Shown here: positions 8,771 through 17,516 of the stretch, in pieces
Numbering within the stretch: the first letter of the stretch is position 1
Layout: the number at the start of each line of letters is the position of its first letter
Assembly: GCA_963974125.1 (NCBI GenBank)
Contig: CAXBCH010000010.1
Span: forward strand, 44,588 to 108,587
Reading direction: 5' to 3'
Length of the DNA stretch: 64,000 nucleotides
Source: Haliea sp963974125
Lineage (GTDB): Bacteria > Pseudomonadota > Gammaproteobacteria > Pseudomonadales > Halieaceae
The notes under the pieces: model-generated
What the model was told of the DNA's origin: nothing
Databases searched by the model: none
Seen by the model: only the letters and a program-made list of their open reading frames with translations
Made by a program: the position numbers and the translations under genes

Positions 8771-9862
8771 ATGGCAGACATGCAATTTTTTCCCCTGAAA
8801 GTCGCCAGTGTCGAACCCGAGACCGACCTCGCCATCAAGGTGAGCTTTGCGGTACCCGAGGAACTGCGCGAGCGTTTTCGCTTCCAGCCCGGCCAGTACC
8901 TGACCCTGCAGCAGAGCCTCGACGGCGTCCCGGTGCGGCGCTCCTACTCGATCTGTGCCGGCATTCACGATGAAGCGCCGCAGGTGGCGATCAAGCGCGT
9001 CGAAGGCGGCCTGTTTTCCAATTACGCCAACGACACCCTGCAGGCCGGAGATACAGTTGAAGTCATGCCGCCCCAGGGCAGCTTCTTCGTGCCGCTGGAT
9101 GCCAGCCGCGCGCGCAACTACCTGTTCATTGCTTCCGGCAGTGGCATCACCCCGGTCATCTCCAATATCCGCTCCATCCTGGCAGAGGAGCCCGAGAGCC
9201 GGGTGACTCTGCTGTACGGCAACCAGCGCGCCAACACCATCATGTTCCGGGAGGCACTGAGCTTTCTCAAGAACCGGTATCTCGACCGCCTGCAGTGGGT
9301 GAATATTCTCAGCCGGGAGGACCAGGGTGCGGACATCCTCAACGGACGCCTGGACAATCGCAAGGGCGGGGAACTGAACCGGCGCCTGATCGACCTGAAG
9401 CGCTACGACGAATACTTCATCTGCGGCCCCGAGTCGATGATTTCAGAAGTGTCCCGCGGCTTGCGCAGTGTCGGCGTGAGTGAGGAAAACATCCACTACG
9501 AGCTGTTTGCGTCCTCGGCGGAGGATGCCGAGGCCGTCATCGCCAAGCATCACGCCCGCGCGCGCGACTACGCCGGCAAGGCCAGTGACGTCACCATCGT
9601 CATGGACGGACGATCCAGCCAGTTCAGCCTCGCCACTGACGGCGAGAATGTGCTCGATGCCGGCATCAACCAGGGCCTGGATCTGCCGTTTTCCTGCAAG
9701 GGCGGTGTCTGCTCGACCTGCAAGGCGAAGCTGGTGGAGGGCGAGGTCGACATGGACATCACCCATGGCCTGGAGCCCGGCGAGATCGAGCAGGGTTTCA
9801 TCCTGACCTGCCAGGCGCACCCGATCAGCGACCGCATCGTGGTGGACTTCGACCAGAAGTAG
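8771..9862 (+). CDS. paaE: PaaE, reductase subunit of phenylacetyl-CoA epoxidase
   Basis: PaaE passes electrons from NADPH through FAD and a [2Fe-2S] cluster to PaaA. The N-terminal flavin domain shows QPGQYLTLQ and VRRSYSICAG, the nucleotide-binding domain GSGITPVISNIR, and the C-terminal plant-type ferredoxin domain has CKGGVCSTCKAKLVEG followed by a fourth Cys in ILTCQAHP. The 363 residues match the family. It is the last gene of the run, and its stop is only a few bases from that of the convergent PQQ dehydrogenase, with no obvious terminator. Confidence 0.97.
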   Translation: MADMQFFPLKVASVEPETDLAIKVSFAVPEELRERFRFQPGQYLTLQQSLDGVPVRRSYSICAGIHDEAPQVAIKRVEGGLFSNYANDTLQAGDTVEVMPPQGSFFVPLDASRARNYLFIASGSGITPVISNIRSILAEEPESRVTLLYGNQRANTIMFREALSFLKNRYLDRLQWVNILSREDQGADILNGRLDNRKGGELNRRLIDLKRYDEYFICGPESMISEVSRGLRSVGVSEENIHYELFASSAEDAEAVIAKHHARARDYAGKASDVTIVMDGRSSQFSLATDGENVLDAGINQGLDLPFSCKGGVCSTCKAKLVEGEVDMDITHGLEPGEIEQGFILTCQAHPISDRIVVDFDQK

Positions 9863-9866
9863 CGGG

Positions 9867-11831
9867 CTACCGCGACGGCAGTCGAAACGCCACCAGGGCG
9901 TCACCCATCTTCGAGCCCAGCATGCGATTGCCGCCGGCCGCAATCACGACGTACTGGGTGCCATCGGCGACGGTGTAGGTCATGGGCGTGGCGTGACCGC
10001 CTGCGGGCAGCCGGGCTTTCCACAGTTCCGCACCGGTGTCGGTGGCAAAGGCGCGCAGATAGCTGTCGGTGGCAGCACCGATAAAGGTCAGGCCGCTGGC
10101 GGTGACCAGGGAGCCGCCGCTGTTGGGCACCCCGAGATCCAGCCACAGGGGGAAGGGCGCCAGGTCGCGGGTGCTGCCCAGGGGGACCTCCCACGCTTTT
10201 TTGCCGCTGGTCATGTCGATTGCCGTCAGGACGCCCCAGGGTGGCCGGTTGCAGGGCGCGCCCAGCGGCGACAGGAACGGGCGCCGCTTCACCGCATAGG
10301 GCGTGTCCAGTTGCAGCTCCACGCGCCCGGCAAAGTCCGGCGACTCAACCACCTCCCGGGGCACCAGCTCGATGATCGCGGGTACCCGGCTGGTATTGGC
10401 CAGCAGCAGCTTGCGCACCGGGTCCCAGCTGACGCTGCCCCAGTTGCTGCCGCCCATGAAGCCAGGGTACACCAGGGTTGGCCGGGTGCTGATCGGGGTG
10501 TACAGCCCCTCGTAATTCAACTCCCGGAACTGCTTGATGCAGGCCCGCCTGTCGAACCAGGCAAAGCCGAACATGTCCTCCTCGGTCAGTTCGGTCGGGT
10601 GCAGGGGCTCGGGCAGTAGCGGCCAGGGCTGGGTCGGGGACACGGCTTCGGGTGCCGGTCCACCCCGGGGTGCGGCGCGCTCCTCGACCGGGAACAGGGG
10701 CTCGCCGGTTTCGCGGTTGAGCACGAACAGGAAGCCCATCTTGGTCGCCTGAACCAGTGCCGGGATGGGACCCTCCGGCCCCGGGAAGTCGAACAGCACC
10801 GGCTGCGAGGGCACATCGTAGTCCCAGATATCGTTGTGCACAGTCTGGTAGTGCCACACCCGTTCCCCGGTATTGCTGTCCAGCGCCACCACCGAACTGC
10901 CAAAGGCGTCGAGCCCGTCCCGCCCGCCACCGTAATAGTCCCCCGCCGGATTGCCGGTGGGGATGAAGACCAGGTCTCTTTCTGCGTCGGCAGAGAGCGG
11001 CGCCCAGGCGTTGGGGCTGCCCGGTGTATAGGCATCGGCCAGGCGTTTTTCCGGCAGCACCGCTTCCCAGTCCCAGAGCAGGGCGCCGGTGCGTACGTCG
11101 AAAGCGCGAATCACACCGCTGGGGACCCCGCCACGGCGCAGGTCGGCGACATGGGCGCCGGTGACGATCCGGTCGTTGACCAGCAGCGGCGGGGAGGTCA
11201 TGGCGTATTCCGCGGGCCCTACATCGCCCAGTGCTGCCTTCAGGTCCACCTCGCCACCGTCGCCGAATTCCTCGCAGGGCTTGCCGGTACCGGCATCCAG
11301 GGCCAGCAGGCGCCCGTCCAGGGTGCCGGCGACAACGCGTGCCGCACAGGCCTGGCCGGGGTCTGCGTCCGTATCGGCATGGTAGGCCACGCCGCGGCAG
11401 GTGACGCTGTAGAGGCCGCGCAGCTCGGGGTCGGCAGCGTAGTGCCAGCGCTCGGCGCCGGTGGCCGGGTCCAGGGCGATAATGCGGTTGCGCGGCGAGC
11501 ACAGGTACAGCGTGTCCTGGGCGAGGATGGGTGTCACCTGCATGGCAGGACTGTTGAAGCTGTCCGGGAAGGTCTCTGGCGCCAGGTCGCCGCTGTTGTA
11601 GGTCCAGGCAATTTCCAGCTGGTCGACGTTGGCAGGCGTGATCTGCTGTCGTGCCGAGAAACGGGTGCCGCCAGCATCGCCGCCGTAGTGCGGCCAGCCG
11701 CCGTGGGTTTCCAGCAGGGCGGCGGGCAGCGTCGGCGTCGGCGTGGCGGGCGTGTCCTGGCCACAGGCGCTGAGCAGGGTGGCGCAGGTCAGGGCCAGGA
11801 GGCGGGCGCCTGGGGATGGCAGCGGGTGCAT
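9867..11831 (-). CDS. PQQ-dependent dehydrogenase, predicted lipoprotein
   Basis: The protein should oxidise a sugar or alcohol in the periplasm and pass electrons to ubiquinone. The N-terminus is a lipoprotein signal with lipobox LLSAC and Cys23. The body is an eight-bladed quinoprotein propeller: GGWPHYGGDAGGTRFS at the start, HNDIWDYDVPSQPVL in the middle, and VIAAGG at the end. These features are closest to the propeller part of glucose/quinate-type dehydrogenases (Gcd). It lacks the five membrane helices of Gcd, so the lipid anchor may replace them. The adjacent-cysteine disulfide of methanol dehydrogenases was not seen. The substrate cannot be told from sequence. GGAGG stands 11 bases before the ATG. 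No PQQ biosynthesis genes are in the window. Confidence 0.85.
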   Translation of the reverse strand: MHPLPSPGARLLALTCATLLSACGQDTPATPTPTLPAALLETHGGWPHYGGDAGGTRFSARQQITPANVDQLEIAWTYNSGDLAPETFPDSFNSPAMQVTPILAQDTLYLCSPRNRIIALDPATGAERWHYAADPELRGLYSVTCRGVAYHADTDADPGQACAARVVAGTLDGRLLALDAGTGKPCEEFGDGGEVDLKAALGDVGPAEYAMTSPPLLVNDRIVTGAHVADLRRGGVPSGVIRAFDVRTGALLWDWEAVLPEKRLADAYTPGSPNAWAPLSADAERDLVFIPTGNPAGDYYGGGRDGLDAFGSSVVALDSNTGERVWHYQTVHNDIWDYDVPSQPVLFDFPGPEGPIPALVQATKMGFLFVLNRETGEPLFPVEERAAPRGGPAPEAVSPTQPWPLLPEPLHPTELTEEDMFGFAWFDRRACIKQFRELNYEGLYTPISTRPTLVYPGFMGGSNWGSVSWDPVRKLLLANTSRVPAIIELVPREVVESPDFAGRVELQLDTPYAVKRRPFLSPLGAPCNRPPWGVLTAIDMTSGKKAWEVPLGSTRDLAPFPLWLDLGVPNSGGSLVTASGLTFIGAATDSYLRAFATDTGAELWKARLPAGGHATPMTYTVADGTQYVVIAAGGNRMLGSKMGDALVAFRLPSR

Positions 11832-11988
11832 GTTCGGATTGTCCTCCGTGGCAAGGCTAACTGGCTGGACCAGTGGCTGATTCCGCAGCCTCTGAGGTGA
11901 TTCCCGGAGCGGGAAACTTTCCAGCGGGTATTGATTGCACTAGTCTGGTGAGCACAAGAACGATAAGCAAATATCGGAGGATAGCCCT

Positions 11989-13764
11989 TTGTACGATCTG
12001 CTGATTTGTAACGGAAAAATTGTTGACGGTACTGGCCGGCCGGTCTATGCCGGCAATGTGGCCATCGTCGATGGCCGTATTGTCGCTGTCGGCGAGGTGT
12101 CCGGGGAGGCCCGCCGGGTGCTTGATGCGGACGGCCTGCTGGTAGCGCCAGGCTGGGTCGATACCCATTCGCACATGGACGGCCAGGCTACCTGGGACCC
12201 GTATTGCAGCCCGGCTTCCAACCACGGCATTACCACCCTGGTGATGGGCAACTGCGGTGTCGGCTTCGCGCCCTGCAAAGCGGATGATGCCGAGCGCCAG
12301 CGCATGATCGAGGTGATGGAGGATGTAGAGGATATCCCCGGCGCCGCCCTGGCGGAGGGTATTACCTGGGAGTGGGAGAGTTTCCCCGAATATCTGGATG
12401 CGCTGGATCGCATGCCCCGCGCCATCGATATCGGCGCCCAGGTGCCACACTGTGCGGTGCGCACCTACGTGATGGGCGAGCGGGGTGTGAACAATGAGCC
12501 CGCCACCGAGGAAGACATCGCGCAGATGGCCGCGATCGTCCGCGATGGCCTTGTTGCCGGGGCGGTGGGCTTTACCACCTCACGCACCCAGCTGCACACC
12601 ACGCGCAATGGCGAAGTGATGCCCGGCACCTATGCCGACGCCGGTGAACTGCTGGGCATAGGCAAGGTGATCGGCGAGACCGGCCAGGGCATCTACGGGC
12701 TGGTGTCGGATTTCGGCAACTGGGAGGAGGAGATGGCGTGGATGAAACGCCTCTCCATCGACAACAACTGCCAGGTGAATTTTGTCCTGTTCTACCGTAC
12801 CGAGGCCGACTGGCCGCGGGTGCTCAAGCAGCTGCAGTTCGTGCAGGACGCCCGCGCCGAAGGCGCCCGCCTGATCCCCCATGTCGGTGCCCGTCCGGTC
12901 AACATCCTCATGGGCTGGGAGGGGACGGTCAATCCGTTCATGTTCCACCAGGCATGGGCGCCACTGGCCGGACTGGACCCGGAGGCGCGTCTGCAGCAGC
13001 TGCGCGACCCCGCGGTGCGTGAGGCCATCGTCAGCGAGACGCCGCCGCACCTGGGCCACGACATCATGGACAAGATCGCCACCGGCTTCGACAACCTCTA
13101 CGTGCTGGGCGATCACCCCGACTATGAGCCCGCCCTGGAGGACAGCATTGCCTTCCGGGCGCAGCGGGCCGGCGTTACCCCCGCCGAGTTTGCCTACGAC
13201 GCGCTGCTCGAGAACGACGGCAAGCGCATGCTGTACTGCCCGTTGTTCGGCTATGACAACCGCAACCTGGACCGACAGATGCAGATGCTGGCGGACGAGA
13301 ATGCGGTGATCAGCCTGGCGGATACCGGCGCCCACTGCGGTGTGCTGTCCGACGCCAGCATCCCCACCTGGCTGCTCAGCTACCTGGTGCGGGACCGCAA
13401 GCGCGGCGCCTGTTTCGGGCTCGAGGAGGCCGTCAGCATGCATACCCGGGATACCGCGCGCTGCATGGGCTTCGCCGACCGCGGCACCCTGGAGCCGGGC
13501 ATGAAGGCCGATATCAACATCATCGACCTGGAGCAGCTGGCGATCGATACGCCCCGGGTGATTTACGATTTGCCGGCCGGGGGCCGCCGCGTGTTCCAGG
13601 GTGCCAGCGGCTACCGCTACACGATCGTTTCCGGGGAGGTCATCATGGCAGATGGTGTCCCCACCGGGGCGCTGCCGGGGCGACTGATCCGCGCCGGGCA
13701 GCAAGCGAGCCCCGCCAAAGCAGATAACCTGAAAACCAACCATCCAAGCGAGGAAACTGTCTGA
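11989..13764 (+). CDS. Amidohydrolase of the N-acyl-D-amino-acid deacylase family
   Basis: Members of this metal-dependent family remove acyl groups from N-acyl-D-amino acids or hydrolyse related cyclic amides. The 591 residues start with the short beta-sandwich strand of the fold (YDLLICNGKIVDGTGRP), then VDTHSHMDGQ near residue 60 with the HxH metal ligands, and a late DTGAHCGVLSD segment. The start is TTG at 11989. CGGAGG eight bases upstream decides it, and there is no nearby ATG in frame. The stop overlaps the next ATG by one base, so it forms an operon with the SRPBCC gene. Substrate is unknown; dihydropyrimidinase-like activity is an alternative. Confidence 0.82.
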   Translation: MYDLLICNGKIVDGTGRPVYAGNVAIVDGRIVAVGEVSGEARRVLDADGLLVAPGWVDTHSHMDGQATWDPYCSPASNHGITTLVMGNCGVGFAPCKADDAERQRMIEVMEDVEDIPGAALAEGITWEWESFPEYLDALDRMPRAIDIGAQVPHCAVRTYVMGERGVNNEPATEEDIAQMAAIVRDGLVAGAVGFTTSRTQLHTTRNGEVMPGTYADAGELLGIGKVIGETGQGIYGLVSDFGNWEEEMAWMKRLSIDNNCQVNFVLFYRTEADWPRVLKQLQFVQDARAEGARLIPHVGARPVNILMGWEGTVNPFMFHQAWAPLAGLDPEARLQQLRDPAVREAIVSETPPHLGHDIMDKIATGFDNLYVLGDHPDYEPALEDSIAFRAQRAGVTPAEFAYDALLENDGKRMLYCPLFGYDNRNLDRQMQMLADENAVISLADTGAHCGVLSDASIPTWLLSYLVRDRKRGACFGLEEAVSMHTRDTARCMGFADRGTLEPGMKADINIIDLEQLAIDTPRVIYDLPAGGRRVFQGASGYRYTIVSGEVIMADGVPTGALPGRLIRAGQQASPAKADNLKTNHPSEETV

Positions 13765-14183
13765 TGATCAAGGTCAACATTGAAAAGGAGCTGGACGCTC
13801 CGGTGAGCAAGGTTTGGGAATTGCTGGAAAATTTCGGCAACCTGGACTGGTATCCCGGCTGGGAGAGGATCGAGGTTATCGGCAGCGGCATTGGCATGAC
13901 CCGGCGCATCCACATGACCGGCATGGACCCGATCGACGAGATTCTGGAAACCATGGACCCTGCAAGCCGGTCGTTCAGCTACACCATTCCGAAGATGCCG
14001 ATGCCGGTCAGCGAATACCGCGCCTCGGTTGAACTCAAGTCACTGGACAACGGTGACAGGACCCTGGCCCACTGGCGCTGCGAGGCCAGGCCCGAGGGTA
14101 TTCCGGAGGCCGATGGCCAGGCCATGCTGGAGGGTGTGTACGCCGATATGCTGGCCAAGCTCGAGGCCGCTGCCAAAAGCTGA
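13764..14183 (+). CDS. SRPBCC-fold (START/polyketide cyclase-like) protein
   Basis: The 139 residues fit the SRPBCC ligand-binding fold: INIEKELDAPVSKVWELLEN at the N-terminus, a GNLDWYPGWERIEVIGSG stretch, and a C-terminal helix ending in YADMLAKLEAAA. Such proteins bind hydrophobic ligands or catalyse cyclisation or dehydration in a closed cavity. The one-base overlap (TGATG) with the deacylase-like gene points to joint translation and perhaps handling of the same substrate. No catalytic residue can be singled out. Confidence 0.75.
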   Translation: MIKVNIEKELDAPVSKVWELLENFGNLDWYPGWERIEVIGSGIGMTRRIHMTGMDPIDEILETMDPASRSFSYTIPKMPMPVSEYRASVELKSLDNGDRTLAHWRCEARPEGIPEADGQAMLEGVYADMLAKLEAAAKS

Positions 14184-14208
14184 ACCGGTACCGGGGTTCG
14201 GCGCGGGC

Positions 14209-15585
14209 TCAGTCCAGCGCCGACCAATTGCGCGCCGGGTACAGGGACGCCGCGGGCTGGTACAGCCATTCGTCCCGCCAGGCCTTGCGCGCCAGGTACT
14301 GCAGCAGCGGTTCGTCGGCAATACGCCGCTCGTGCATGGCGTCCAATAGCCGGGTCCTTGCGTGGGCGTAGTCGGTGGGCTGTTGCCCCAGCAGTCGGGC
14401 AATGTCCGCCGCATTGGCGGCGCGGATGGCATCGCCATAGCGGTGCTCGCGCTCGGCGCAATCGATCAGGACCTGGGCGTCACCCAGTCGCGAGCGTGCG
14501 AACGGAGTTTGGAGGTCCGGCAATACATCCCGCTGCAGACTGGTGGCGGCGGCGCGCAGCAGCGCCGAGTTGGGGCGGTCTTCAGTGTCCGGCAGTGCCG
14601 GCCGCTCCAGCGCAATCCCCATCGCAGCGGCCAGTGCCTCACAGGTGGAGCGGTCGCCGACGTAGCGGTAGCACAGGTACCAGGCCATCGACTCCCGCAG
14701 GCCGGGCTGGGCGCAGGCGGCGTGAATCGGGATCATGCCGCGGACGTTCTGCTGGATGCGGTAATACTGGGCCGCGGCTCGGGTATAGGGGATGCCGGAT
14801 TCGGCTTCGTAGCGGTGGAAGAGCCCCTGCAGACCACCGCTGGGGTTCCAGAACTCGCGCACGCAGATGTTGCCCAGATCCTCCATGGGATCGCCCCAGT
14901 GGCCCCACTCCCAGTCCACCACCGCGGTGACGCGGTTCTCCGCGAACATGAAATTTACTGGTCCGGTATCGCCTTGCACCAGGGAGACACGCGCCACTGA
15001 TTGCGGCACGAAGCGGCGCAGCCAGTCCACGCCGTAGCTGAGCAGCGGGTCCTCATAATCTGCGAGGAAGCCGGCAAACTGCTGTAATTGCGTGTCGAGA
15101 TCGCCGAGCGCAGCCTCGGCCGCACTGCCGGGGCGGGGCCCCAGCAAGTCGTCCAGGGCAAGCTCGTCGGGATCAAGGCGGTGGAGCCGGGCGATAATGT
15201 CGATGAAATCCTCCATGACCTGGCGTTGCTGCGTCTTGTCGGCGACACCGGGTAGGTCGGCGCTGCCGGGCACCCGGCTGAACAGGGCGGCATGGTGCGC
15301 TTCGTTCCAGCCCAGCAAGGCGGGAACAGGAATGGTGGTCTGCATCAGCGCCCGGCAGATCCCCGCCTCGCGCCGAAGGGACACATTGCTGCCGGCGACT
15401 GGCTGTCGATCAAGGCGCAGAAAACCTTCGAGGACCCTGCCGTCGGCTGCTGTTACGTCCACCACCCACGCCTCGCGCCGTGCCACATGGCGCTCCAGCC
15501 GGCTGAGCTGCCCCTCGCCGAGAGTTTCAAGCCAGTTCAGGAGGTCCGCTGGCAAGTCGTGGTTGCTAATGGACAAGGTATTCAC
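14209..15585 (-). CDS. Aminoglycoside-phosphotransferase-like kinase domain protein
   Basis: The 458 residues contain an APH-type kinase core: LVQGDTGPVNFMF carries the catalytic aspartate and asparagine, and VVDWEWGHWGDPMEDLG the metal-binding DxxW loop. Proteins of this type in lipid and xenobiotic catabolic operons (ACAD10-like) probably phosphorylate small hydroxy compounds rather than antibiotics. The GTG start at 15585 overlaps the stop of the DUF3604 gene by four bases (GTGA). It is the last gene of the leftward operon that begins with the TonB receptor at 22028. Confidence 0.75.
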   Translation of the reverse strand: MNTLSISNHDLPADLLNWLETLGEGQLSRLERHVARREAWVVDVTAADGRVLEGFLRLDRQPVAGSNVSLRREAGICRALMQTTIPVPALLGWNEAHHAALFSRVPGSADLPGVADKTQQRQVMEDFIDIIARLHRLDPDELALDDLLGPRPGSAAEAALGDLDTQLQQFAGFLADYEDPLLSYGVDWLRRFVPQSVARVSLVQGDTGPVNFMFAENRVTAVVDWEWGHWGDPMEDLGNICVREFWNPSGGLQGLFHRYEAESGIPYTRAAAQYYRIQQNVRGMIPIHAACAQPGLRESMAWYLCYRYVGDRSTCEALAAAMGIALERPALPDTEDRPNSALLRAAATSLQRDVLPDLQTPFARSRLGDAQVLIDCAEREHRYGDAIRAANAADIARLLGQQPTDYAHARTRLLDAMHERRIADEPLLQYLARKAWRDEWLYQPAASLYPARNWSALD

Positions 15586-17483
15586 TCCGGTTCGAGCGGG
15601 TTTGTTCCGGCTGCGGGCCGATACCAGATCGGTGAGGTATAGGCGCGCTCCTGGTGTACCAGCGCGGTACCCGGCGGTATGTCGGCATCCATCCTCACCT
15701 GGTCGTGCAGCGTCCAGCGCGGGGTCGGAATCTCCAGTACCCGGGCGTAGTACACGGCCGGCTGCGTGGGATCAAAGTCGGGATCCGTCCAGACCGTCGC
15801 CAATTCCGCATCGCCAATGCTGTTGATGTAGCTGGCGCTGGATCGATCGACGGTGTTGCCGACCGCTTCGAGTTTGCCCGCCTCGTTCCTGTTGCGCTCA
15901 CCGGACCAGACCACATCATATATTTTTTCCCGTGGCTCGCCCCAGCGATCCACCCAGCCCTTGACCACCTGGATCCGATCCAGGTTGGCGCCATCCGGCT
16001 CCTTGAGCGCAGATAGCATGAATACAGGTGCCTTGCCGCCGGCGGCGGGTGGCAGTTCGCCGCCCATGGGGACGCCTTTCCGGTAGCCGCGCAGGGCAGG
16101 GTGGGGGCCGGCGAGATCGTCCGCCGAATACTCCCAGCCGCCGAAGAAACGTACCCGGATCCGCGGCCCCGTGGTGGCATAGACCTCGCGCCGGCGCATG
16201 GCGTCGAACAGGGCTTCCCGCGTGTTTTCCGTCGCCCAGACCGCGGCATAGCCCGATGCCAGCTGCATGGCACTGTTCATCTCCGCTTCCGGGATGCCCC
16301 AGAGTTTGCCGGCCCGGTCCCGTGAGGGTTCATGGGTCACCATCTTGCCCCAGTAATTGTCTTCTTCCACGGCGGCCAGCGCGGTGTGCGAGTCGCTGCT
16401 GCCGATCATCCCGAACTGGAAAGGATTGATGCCCAGCTGCTGCTCCAGTTTCAGCCCCAGTTGCAGGGCCGGGCGCGCGTACTGGTAGCGCTGCATGTTG
16501 TCCTGTTGGGCCTCGCTCATGTCGATGTTGAACTGGTCCCAGGTGCCGTAGTCGGCGAATTCGTCGGTGGGTGACAGCAGCGGATGGGCCTCGCTGTCGC
16601 CCTTGATCTGGGTCACTTCAATCAGCGGCTCCCAGCGGAGGCGTTCGCGGGCATAGTCGGCATTCATCGCTGCGCCGCTGGAGTCGGTCGGTGCAAACAT
16701 CAAGCCGCCACTCAGGTTGCTGTTATGTGGGATGGCAAGGGCCTGGCCGCCGGTGCTGTCCTCGTAATCCGAGAGGTAGCGCCAGAGTGCCTCTGGATCA
16801 TCACTGTCGAAGGCCGAGAAGGGGGTGACCTGGTCGGCCCGGTCGGCACCATCGCGGAGTACCACCACCCGGTGCAGGTTGTTGCCGTCGGGCATCGATG
16901 ACCACTCGAAACCGACAAAGGCGGTAAATACACCGGGGGTGTTGGCCTCGTCGGCAATGCGGTTGTTTTCAGCCCAGGGGGAGGGTAGGGAGCCGGGCAG
17001 CGTCACCAGGGGTCTGCCGGAGGCGTAGGACGCGCCGATATCCAGCATCATGCGCCCGAAGCCTATCGCATCACCGGCCGCGAGCACCTCGCGCCAGTTG
17101 CGTGCGGTCTCGTTTTCGAGAATGGCGGGCTCGCCGGCACGGATCAGGGGCATGATGCCCAGATACTCCGCGTGGTCCGATACCACCAGGAAATCCAGCG
17201 GCCGGTTGATTTTCGCCCGCATGCCGTTGCTGGCGGTTACCGTTTCGCCGCGGGCGAATCGGTAGGCGTGCTCCGGCCCCAGGTCCCGGGCACCAAACAG
17301 GTTGGCATCCAGGGAGACGGAGGTGTGCAGGTGGGTGTCGCCCCAGAATACCTGGTTGGGATAGTCCTGATCCTGCCAGGGAGAATAGCTGGCCTTGTCG
17401 GCGGGTGTCTCTGCAGCCGTATTTGCGGCGGCGAGTGCGGCGGCCGCAATGAGTATACCCAAGCGGCGGGTGATCAATTGCAT
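15582..17483 (-). CDS. DUF3604 (PHP-like) protein, exported
   Basis: The 633 residues belong to DUF3604, a large family of unknown function with a PHP-like metal site. A signal peptide (MQLITRRLGILIAAAALAAA) is followed by VFWGDTHLHTSVSLD near residue 55, then DFLVVSDHAEYLG and GSSDSHTALAAVEED. These histidines and aspartates are placed as in metal-dependent phosphoesterases and amidohydrolases. I chose ATG 17483 because AAGAGGAGTCACA precedes it; a start 30 bases upstream would add residues before the signal peptide. Neighbours are an SDR upstream and a kinase-like gene downstream. A hydrolase acting in the periplasm is inferred, not shown. Confidence 0.85.
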   Translation of the reverse strand: MQLITRRLGILIAAAALAAANTAAETPADKASYSPWQDQDYPNQVFWGDTHLHTSVSLDANLFGARDLGPEHAYRFARGETVTASNGMRAKINRPLDFLVVSDHAEYLGIMPLIRAGEPAILENETARNWREVLAAGDAIGFGRMMLDIGASYASGRPLVTLPGSLPSPWAENNRIADEANTPGVFTAFVGFEWSSMPDGNNLHRVVVLRDGADRADQVTPFSAFDSDDPEALWRYLSDYEDSTGGQALAIPHNSNLSGGLMFAPTDSSGAAMNADYARERLRWEPLIEVTQIKGDSEAHPLLSPTDEFADYGTWDQFNIDMSEAQQDNMQRYQYARPALQLGLKLEQQLGINPFQFGMIGSSDSHTALAAVEEDNYWGKMVTHEPSRDRAGKLWGIPEAEMNSAMQLASGYAAVWATENTREALFDAMRRREVYATTGPRIRVRFFGGWEYSADDLAGPHPALRGYRKGVPMGGELPPAAGGKAPVFMLSALKEPDGANLDRIQVVKGWVDRWGEPREKIYDVVWSGERNRNEAGKLEAVGNTVDRSSASYINSIGDAELATVWTDPDFDPTQPAVYYARVLEIPTPRWTLHDQVRMDADIPPGTALVHQERAYTSPIWYRPAAGTNPLEPE

Positions 17484-17516
17484 TGTGACTCCTCTTATTA
17501 TTGGCAAGGCCACGGC

